This document shows positions 59,707 to 64,000 of a DNA stretch of 64,000 nt, piece by piece; position 1 is the first letter of the stretch; every line of letters begins with the position of its first letter. A program made the translations under genes and the position numbers. Source of the stretch: Gammaproteobacteria bacterium (GTDB taxonomy: Bacteria; Pseudomonadota; Gammaproteobacteria; Steroidobacterales; Steroidobacteraceae); assembly GCA_025358295.1 (NCBI GenBank), contig JANYJY010000022.1, positions 62,001-126,000 of the forward strand. Reading direction: 5' to 3'. The notes under the pieces are model-generated. The model saw only the letters and a program-made list of their open reading frames with translations. It made no database searches and was not told the DNA's origin.

Positions 59707-60562
59707 CGAGGGACAACAGGGGGTAGTACAAATCCGGCCGCCGATCGCGGAACACGCCCCATGAGTGTCGATAGCGACGCACCGCATCCAAGTCAAAGGA
59801 CGCCGTCAGCACCGTTTCACTCACGCGATCCGCTTCGGCGACCTTTTCACCGGTCGGCGAGGCAATGAACGACGAGCCGTAGAACGTCATGCTGTATTTC
59901 TCGCCCTTCTCGGTGCCGATGCGATTCGACGCCACCACCGGCATGATGTTGGCCGCGGCATGGCCCTGCATGGTCCGCTGCCAGTGTCCGCTCGAATCAA
60001 TGCTGGGATCCTGTGGCTCCGAGCCGATCGCCGTCGGATACAGCAGCATATCTGCGCCCATCAACGCCATGGAGCGCGCGGCTTCCGGAAACCACTGATC
60101 CCAGCAGATCGCGACGCCGAGCTTCGCATATCGAGTATCGAACACCTTGAAACCGGTATCGCCCGGCGAGAAATAGAATTTTTCGTGGTAACCGGAGCCC
60201 TCGGGAATATGCGACTTGCGGTAACTGCCGAGCACCGTACCGTCGGCATCGATGACGGCCACGGAATTGTAGAACGCGTTGTTGGCGCGCTCGAAAACGC
60301 TGATCGGCAGCACGACGCCGAGTTCGCGGGCCACGCCGCGAAAATGTTCAACGGCCGGATGACCCTCCATGGGCCGGGCGAGTTCCAGATGCTGCGCGCA
60401 GTGATCCTTGCAGAAGTACGGTGTCTCGAACAGCTCCTGGATCAGGATCACCTGGGCGCCAAGGCTCGCCGCTTCGCGAATCAATTTTTCGGCGCGCGCG
60501 ATATTCGCGTCGCGATCCCAACTACAGGCCATTTGAGTGGCCGCTACCGTTACTGTGCTCAT
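59693..60562 (-). CDS. aguB: N-carbamoylputrescine amidase
   Basis: Nitrilase-family amidase that hydrolyses N-carbamoylputrescine to putrescine, CO2 and ammonia. The catalytic triad is E43 (QELFETPYF), K116 (YRKSHIPEG) and C153 (AICWDQWFPE). The segment ETPYFC...GYHEKFYFSPGDTGF is typical of AguB rather than other nitrilases. At 289 residues it has normal length. Its partner aguA lies 27 kb away. Here it is flanked by the PuuR-like regulator, which may put it under polyamine control. Confidence 0.93.
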   Translation of the reverse strand: MSTVTVAATQMACSWDRDANIARAEKLIREAASLGAQVILIQELFETPYFCKDHCAQHLELARPMEGHPAVEHFRGVARELGVVLPISVFERANNAFYNSVAVIDADGTVLGSYRKSHIPEGSGYHEKFYFSPGDTGFKVFDTRYAKLGVAICWDQWFPEAARSMALMGADMLLYPTAIGSEPQDPSIDSSGHWQRTMQGHAAANIMPVVASNRIGTEKGEKYSMTFYGSSFIASPTGEKVAEADRVSETVLTASFDLDAVRRYRHSWGVFRDRRPDLYYPLLSLDGRG

Positions 60563-60627
60563 GGGGTGCCTATGCTACCTGAAGGCCCGCGAAATGCGGT
60601 CACAGGCCGCCGATTAAAACCGGCTGA

Positions 60628-61176
60628 TTAAAACGTCGGCGGCGAACTGGCGCTGACGATCTCACATTCCTCGCGCCCAAGATTGCGGAAGCGATGCGGC
60701 AAGGTGCTCTTGAAGTAATACGCGTCGCCGGGACCGAGGATGCGCGATTCGCCGCCGACGGTGAGTTCGATTTTCCCTCTGACGATCACGCCGCCCTCCT
60801 CGCCTGCATGCGTGAGCATCTCCTCCCCGGTATCCGCGTTCGGGGCGTACCGCTCGTGCAGGATGGACATGCTGCGCTTCGCCAGATGACTGCCGACCAG
60901 ACGCAGCTCGACGCTTCCGGTACCGATATCGCTCAGCTCTTCCCGCGGAAAGAACACCTGCGGCTTGCCGCCGACATCCAGCGTGAAGAAGTCGGCCAGC
61001 GCCATGGGAATCCCGTCGAGCACCTTTTTCAGCGAGCTGACCGACGGACTCACCCGATTCTGTTCGATCAAGGAAATCAAACCGTTGGTCACGCCGGCGC
61101 GCTTCGCCAGCTCGCGCTGCGACAAGCCGTACATTTGTCGTACGGCTTTCAAATGAGTTCCCACGTCCACGCTCAT
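60628..61176 (-). CDS. puuR: PuuR-like XRE/cupin transcriptional repressor
   Basis: A 182-residue regulator with an XRE helix-turn-helix (about 7-62: LKAVRQMYGLSQRELAKRAG, NGLISLIEQNRVSPSVSSLKK) and a C-terminal cupin sensor (EEMLTHAGEEGGVIVRGK, GDAYYFKSTLPHRFRN). This is the layout of PuuR, which represses putrescine catabolism and is released by putrescine. I use the ATG at 61176. A perfect palindrome occupies 61179-61196, two bases upstream of the ATG, and leaves no room for a ribosome site, which suggests autorepression and a leaderless mRNA. Confidence 0.88.
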   Translation of the reverse strand: MSVDVGTHLKAVRQMYGLSQRELAKRAGVTNGLISLIEQNRVSPSVSSLKKVLDGIPMALADFFTLDVGGKPQVFFPREELSDIGTGSVELRLVGSHLAKRSMSILHERYAPNADTGEEMLTHAGEEGGVIVRGKIELTVGGESRILGPGDAYYFKSTLPHRFRNLGREECEIVSASSPPTF

Positions 61177-61178
61177 AA

Positions 61179-61196
61179 TGTCTATTATAATAGACA
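61179..61196. promoter_or_regulatory. Palindromic candidate PuuR operator with overlapping -10 boxes
   Basis: TGTCTATTATAATAGACA is a perfect 18-base palindrome between the divergent PuuR-like gene (ATG 61176) and the aminotransferase gene (ATG 61290). It contains TATAAT on each strand (61186-61191 plus; 61184-61189 minus), so a repressor bound here should block both promoters. Clear -35 boxes were not found. It resembles the palindrome before puuD. Confidence 0.7.
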
Positions 61197-61289
61197 GTTC
61201 TGGTGCCAATTTGGCCAAAATTGAGGTCAGTGTCGAATTTCCTTATCATCCAGGCTCTTGGATGGCAAAAAACCGTAGAGGATCCTGCA

Positions 61290-62627
61290 ATGAACGCCCA
61301 GCTCACCCCCGCTCCCGCAAACGCCGACCTCGACGCATTTTGGATGCCGTTCACCGCCAATCGGCAATTCAAGTCCAATCCACGCATGCTGGCGCGCGCG
61401 GAAGGCATGTATTACTGGACCACCGACGGTCGCGAGATCCTCGATGCGGTTGCGGGTCTTTGGTGCGTGAACGCCGGTCACGGACGGCGCGAAATCACCG
61501 AGGCGGTGACCAAGCAACTGAGCACCATGGAATACGCCCCGGCCTTCCAAATGGGCCATCCCATCGCCTTCGAACTCGCCAATCGGCTGGCCAAAATCGC
61601 GCCTCCCGGCCTGGATCGAATTTTCTTCACCAACTCCGGGTCGGAGGCGGTCGACACGGCGTTGAAAATCGCCATTGCCTATCACCGCGCACGCGGCAAC
61701 GGTCAGCGCACCCGCTTCATCGGCCGCGAAAAGGGTTATCACGGCGTTGGTTTCGGCGGCATGTCGGTGGGCGGAATTGTCAACAACCGCAAATTCTTCG
61801 GGCCTTCGATGCTCCCCGGCGTTGATCATCTGCCGCACACTTTATCCATCGAGCACAATGCGTTCTCGCGCGGGCTACCGCAGTGGGGCGCCCATTTGGC
61901 CAATGAATTGGAGCGTTTGATCGCTCTGCATGACGCGTCGACCATTGCCGCAGTCATCGTCGAACCCATCGCAGGATCGGCAGGCGTGATCCTGCCGCCG
62001 ATCGGCTACCTGAAGCGGCTGCGAGAGATCTGCGACAAAAACGACATTCTGTTGATTTTCGACGAAGTGATCACGGGTTTCGGCCGCATCGGCAAGCCGT
62101 TCGCAAGCCTCGCTTTCGACGTAACTCCCGACCTGATGACCACCGCCAAGGGCCTGACCAATGGCGCCATCCCCATGGGCGCCGTATTTGCCCATCGCAA
62201 AATCTACGACACCTTCATGCAGGGACCGGAAAACGCCATTGAGCTTTTTCATGGTTACACCTACTCAGCGCACCCGGTTGCCTGCGCTGCGGCGTTGGCA
62301 ACGCAGGATGCGTATGCCAAGGACGGTCTGCTGACTCGCGCCGCATCGCTGGCCGCCGAATGGGAAAATGCAGTGCATTCCCTGCGGGGACTGCCGCACG
62401 TCATCGACGTGCGTAACTATGGCCTGATCGGTGCGGTGGAACTCGAATCGCGGGCGGGAAAACCTGCAACACGTGGCTTTGAGGTATTTCTAAAATGCTT
62501 CGAGCGCGGCGTGATGGTGCGTCAAACGGGCGACACCATCGCCATGTCGCCGCCGTTGATCATCGAATCCAAGCAGATCGCGCGCATCGTCGAGACCTTG
62601 GGCGCCGTCATTCGCGAAACGGCCTGA
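61290..62627 (+). CDS. Class III omega-amino acid:pyruvate aminotransferase
   Basis: PLP enzyme of 445 residues close to beta-alanine--pyruvate transaminases: start WMPFTANRQFKSNPRML, GLWCVNAGHGRREI, TNSGSEAVDTALKIA, LIFDEVITGFGRIG and the cofactor Lys in TTAKGLTNGAIPMGAVF. It probably removes amino groups from beta-alanine, GABA or diamines formed in polyamine breakdown. I use the ATG at 61290, with AGAGG seven bases upstream, rather than an upstream start at 61203. Divergent from the PuuR-like gene across a shared operator. BauA/SpuC-type naming is possible but not certain. Confidence 0.9.
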   Translation: MNAQLTPAPANADLDAFWMPFTANRQFKSNPRMLARAEGMYYWTTDGREILDAVAGLWCVNAGHGRREITEAVTKQLSTMEYAPAFQMGHPIAFELANRLAKIAPPGLDRIFFTNSGSEAVDTALKIAIAYHRARGNGQRTRFIGREKGYHGVGFGGMSVGGIVNNRKFFGPSMLPGVDHLPHTLSIEHNAFSRGLPQWGAHLANELERLIALHDASTIAAVIVEPIAGSAGVILPPIGYLKRLREICDKNDILLIFDEVITGFGRIGKPFASLAFDVTPDLMTTAKGLTNGAIPMGAVFAHRKIYDTFMQGPENAIELFHGYTYSAHPVACAAALATQDAYAKDGLLTRAASLAAEWENAVHSLRGLPHVIDVRNYGLIGAVELESRAGKPATRGFEVFLKCFERGVMVRQTGDTIAMSPPLIIESKQIARIVETLGAVIRETA

Positions 62628-62646
62628 ACCGAAGTCGATAGGCGGC

Positions 62647-62664
62647 CGGGCCCGATTGGGCCCG
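62647..62664. terminator. Hairpin between convergent aminotransferase and cupin genes
   Basis: CGGGCCC (62647-62653) and GGGCCCG (62658-62664) form a perfect 7-bp stem with a GATT loop. It lies 19 bases after the aminotransferase stop and touches the cupin stop region. No U tract; a plausible shared terminator. Confidence 0.45.
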
Positions 62665-63027
62665 TCAGCCCTTAGGCTCGAAGATCGAATACCACTTCTT
62701 GCAGGGTTCGACGACCTCCCATATGCCCTCGAAACCCGCGGGCACGATGAAGGCATCGCCCGCGCGCAAATCATGCTTCTCACCGGAAACCGACTCCAAG
62801 CGCACGCGGCCTTCGATCAGCACGCAAAACTCGTGCTCGGTGTAGCGCACGCGCCATTTGCCGGCTGTGCTGCTCCATATGCCGCAAAAGAATTGCTGAG
62901 TCGGCTCGGCGTACTGATTGGACACGCGCGCCCGTGGAATGCCCGACAAGATATTCTCGGGCGACGGATTGGCGGACTCTCCCGTCTGCAGACGGTCGAG
63001 CACGACGATTTTTGGGTGCGCACTCAT
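62665..63027 (-). CDS. Small cupin-domain protein (DUF861/Cupin_3 type)
   Basis: A 120-residue single-domain cupin. The core has GIWSSTAGKWRVRYTEHEFCVLIEG, LRAGDAFIVPAGFEGIWEVVEP and the end KKWYSIFE, as in DUF861 cupins found with amino-acid and polyamine catabolic genes. Metal ligands are partial (His in YTEHEFC). The function is unknown; convergent placement beside the omega-aminotransferase suggests, weakly, a link to amine metabolism. Confidence 0.82.
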   Translation of the reverse strand: MSAHPKIVVLDRLQTGESANPSPENILSGIPRARVSNQYAEPTQQFFCGIWSSTAGKWRVRYTEHEFCVLIEGRVRLESVSGEKHDLRAGDAFIVPAGFEGIWEVVEPCKKWYSIFEPKG

Positions 63028-63068
63028 GCCCTATCCTAGGCTCCGCCTGCCCGAGGAAACAAGTACTG

Positions 63069-63100
63069 TGCGGCCCGAAGCTTAAGGGCTCCGGGCCGCA
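63069..63100 (-). terminator. Terminator-like hairpin after the OmpA-family gene
   Basis: A 9-bp perfect stem (TGCGGCCCG at 63069-63077, CGGGCCGCA at 63092-63100) with a 14-base loop lies 24 bases after the OmpA-family stop. Read on the minus strand it is followed by CAGTACTTGTTT, a modest U-rich tail, so intrinsic termination of that gene is plausible. Confidence 0.55.
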
Positions 63101-63124
63101 ACAGCCCTCCAGGGCCTCATCGAA

Positions 63125-63931
63125 TCACTCTTTCTCGCTCACCTGCGCGACCGCGGCTCCTCCCTGTGCCTGCAGAGTCAAGCGAACTCGACGCTCGAGC
63201 GCATAGCCGTCGGCATCCGCGGCGACGCTCTGACTCTTGCCGTAGGCGTTGACCTCCAGCACATCTTCCCCAATGCCGGCCGCCATGAACAAGTCGCGGA
63301 CCGCATTGGCGCGGGCCTCCGACAGCTTCTGATTGCCGTCCACCGTCCCGCGCGGATCGGCATACCCGTCCACCCGGACTTTGAGGGCCGGAGACTTGGC
63401 CACCGCCTGCGCCAGCACCTGGATCTGGTGTGCGATCTCCGGGGTGATCTCCGCGCTGCCCGTGCGGAACAGCACATCGCCTTCCAGACCGTCGAGCAGC
63501 TCGCTGCCATCCGGCTTGTTGTTTTGCGCCGTCTCGACTTTGTGGGTGAGATCATCGAGTCGTGCGCTCAAGTTGCGATTGGTTTCCGTCAGCGCGTTCT
63601 TGTCGTTCAGCAGCGCGGATTTTTCCGCTTGCAGTGCGGTTTTATCGGACTGCAGCGCGGCAGCGCTCGCCTCTGCCTTGCCGGCATCCGATGCGCGATG
63701 TACGCGGTTACCGAGCCAGGTACCGAGTCCTGCCCCCACGACGGCGCCTAGCGGCCCCGCCGCGAACGCGCCGATCACACTTCCCGTTACAAATCCGATC
63801 GGTTCCTGCTGTGTCGCCGGCTTGGGTGCGACCGGCAACGGTGCGACCGGCAACGGTGCGGCCGCCAAGGCCAGCGCGCTGATACTCAACAGCCCTATCG
63901 TCCCTATGGCCCTGGAAATTGCAGTGTTCAT
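63125..63931 (-). CDS. OmpA-family protein with glycine zipper and coiled coil
   Basis: A 268-residue exported protein. Order: signal peptide; short Pro/Ala/Val repeat (APLPVAPLPVAPKP); glycine-zipper helix (GFVTGSVIGAFAAGPLGAVVG); coiled coil (about 80-130); and a C-terminal OmpA/MotB peptidoglycan-binding domain (DVLFRTGSAEITPE, VDGYADPRGTVDGNQKLSEARANAVRDLF). It should tether envelope to peptidoglycan. The layout recalls sortase-associated PdsO proteins, but no sortase gene is in view. The ATG has GAGGAG six bases upstream. Confidence 0.88.
   Translation of the reverse strand: MNTAISRAIGTIGLLSISALALAAAPLPVAPLPVAPKPATQQEPIGFVTGSVIGAFAAGPLGAVVGAGLGTWLGNRVHRASDAGKAEASAAALQSDKTALQAEKSALLNDKNALTETNRNLSARLDDLTHKVETAQNNKPDGSELLDGLEGDVLFRTGSAEITPEIAHQIQVLAQAVAKSPALKVRVDGYADPRGTVDGNQKLSEARANAVRDLFMAAGIGEDVLEVNAYGKSQSVAADADGYALERRVRLTLQAQGGAAVAQVSEKE
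63825..63854. repeat. Two-unit 15-base tandem repeat in the OmpA-family gene
   Basis: GGTGCGACCGGCAAC occurs twice in tandem (63825-63839, 63840-63854), with a diverged third partial copy after it. It encodes the repeated APLPV unit just after the signal peptide. In-frame copy changes would only lengthen the linker. Confidence 0.8.
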
Positions 63932-64000
63932 AACAGCTCCTCGCTTCGTTTCGCCAAGAGGCGACGACCGTCACCTCATGGGAACCATTACGGTCCCGGA

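Overview
The window looks like chromosomal DNA of a GC-rich gammaproteobacterium. Three gene orders support this. cysS, ppi and lpxH lie together, as in Escherichia coli but with gltX inserted. A block prmB-aroC-usg-fimV-truA-accD-folC-dedD-cvpA-purF has the Pseudomonas/enteric order without trpF. An EF-P gene lies beside its lysylation enzyme EpmA. FimV and a FimX-like protein point to a type IV pilus/polarity lineage. The Steroidobacterales/Nevskiales part of the class is my guess from the overall gene set; I could not test it.

Layout. 1-3870: cysS (cut by the window edge), gltX, a periplasmic cyclophilin and lpxH. 3896-17928: an almost unbroken minus-strand block of twelve genes (miaE, a pseudo-receiver Ser/Thr kinase, purF, cvpA, dedD, folC, accD, truA, fimV, usg, aroC, prmB). 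17927-20991: a SCO1 copper protein, psd, epmA and efp. 21179-27454: a FimX-like degenerate GGDEF/EAL protein, then parC and parE. 27548-32009: a small conserved protein, a patatin/beta-barrel (type Vd) protein and a large DUF4382-like lipoprotein. 32106-39083: aguA, icd, sthA, and a cystathionine-synthase-like PLP enzyme between two HDOD proteins. 39161-41609: a decayed, internally deleted FAD/Fe-S oxidoreductase pseudogene. 41658-46190: an S10 peptidase, an aminotransferase, a VapBC-type toxin-antitoxin pair and a mechanosensitive-channel remnant. 46194-54001: polyamine genes potIHGF-puuA-puuD and divergent puuB. 54031-58139: two secreted unknowns, rlmKL and a urate-hydroxylase-type membrane protein. 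58246-63027: an exonuclease/GIY-YIG fusion, aguB, a PuuR-like regulator, an omega-aminotransferase and a cupin. 63125-63931: an OmpA-family protein.

How the genes work together. The clearest theme is polyamines. AguA and AguB turn agmatine into putrescine. PotFGHI imports putrescine. PuuA, PuuB and PuuD run the gamma-glutamyl pathway, whose aldehyde dehydrogenase step (PuuC) is not encoded here. A PuuR-like repressor and an omega-aminotransferase complete the set. Two similar perfect palindromes (52456-52471 and 61179-61196; shared pattern GTYTAWTATAWTARAC) sit directly at the puuD and puuR starts and are candidate operators of one regulon. Other themes are tRNA charging and modification (cysS, gltX, miaE, truA), type IV pilus/c-di-GMP control (fimV, fimX-like) and NADPH balance (icd, sthA).

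Caveats. truA and fimV each carry an apparent frameshift within about 300 bases of each other, which may be an assembly error. All functions are read from sequence motifs and gene order; no searches were run. I saw no tRNA, rRNA, CRISPR array, insertion sequence or prophage.
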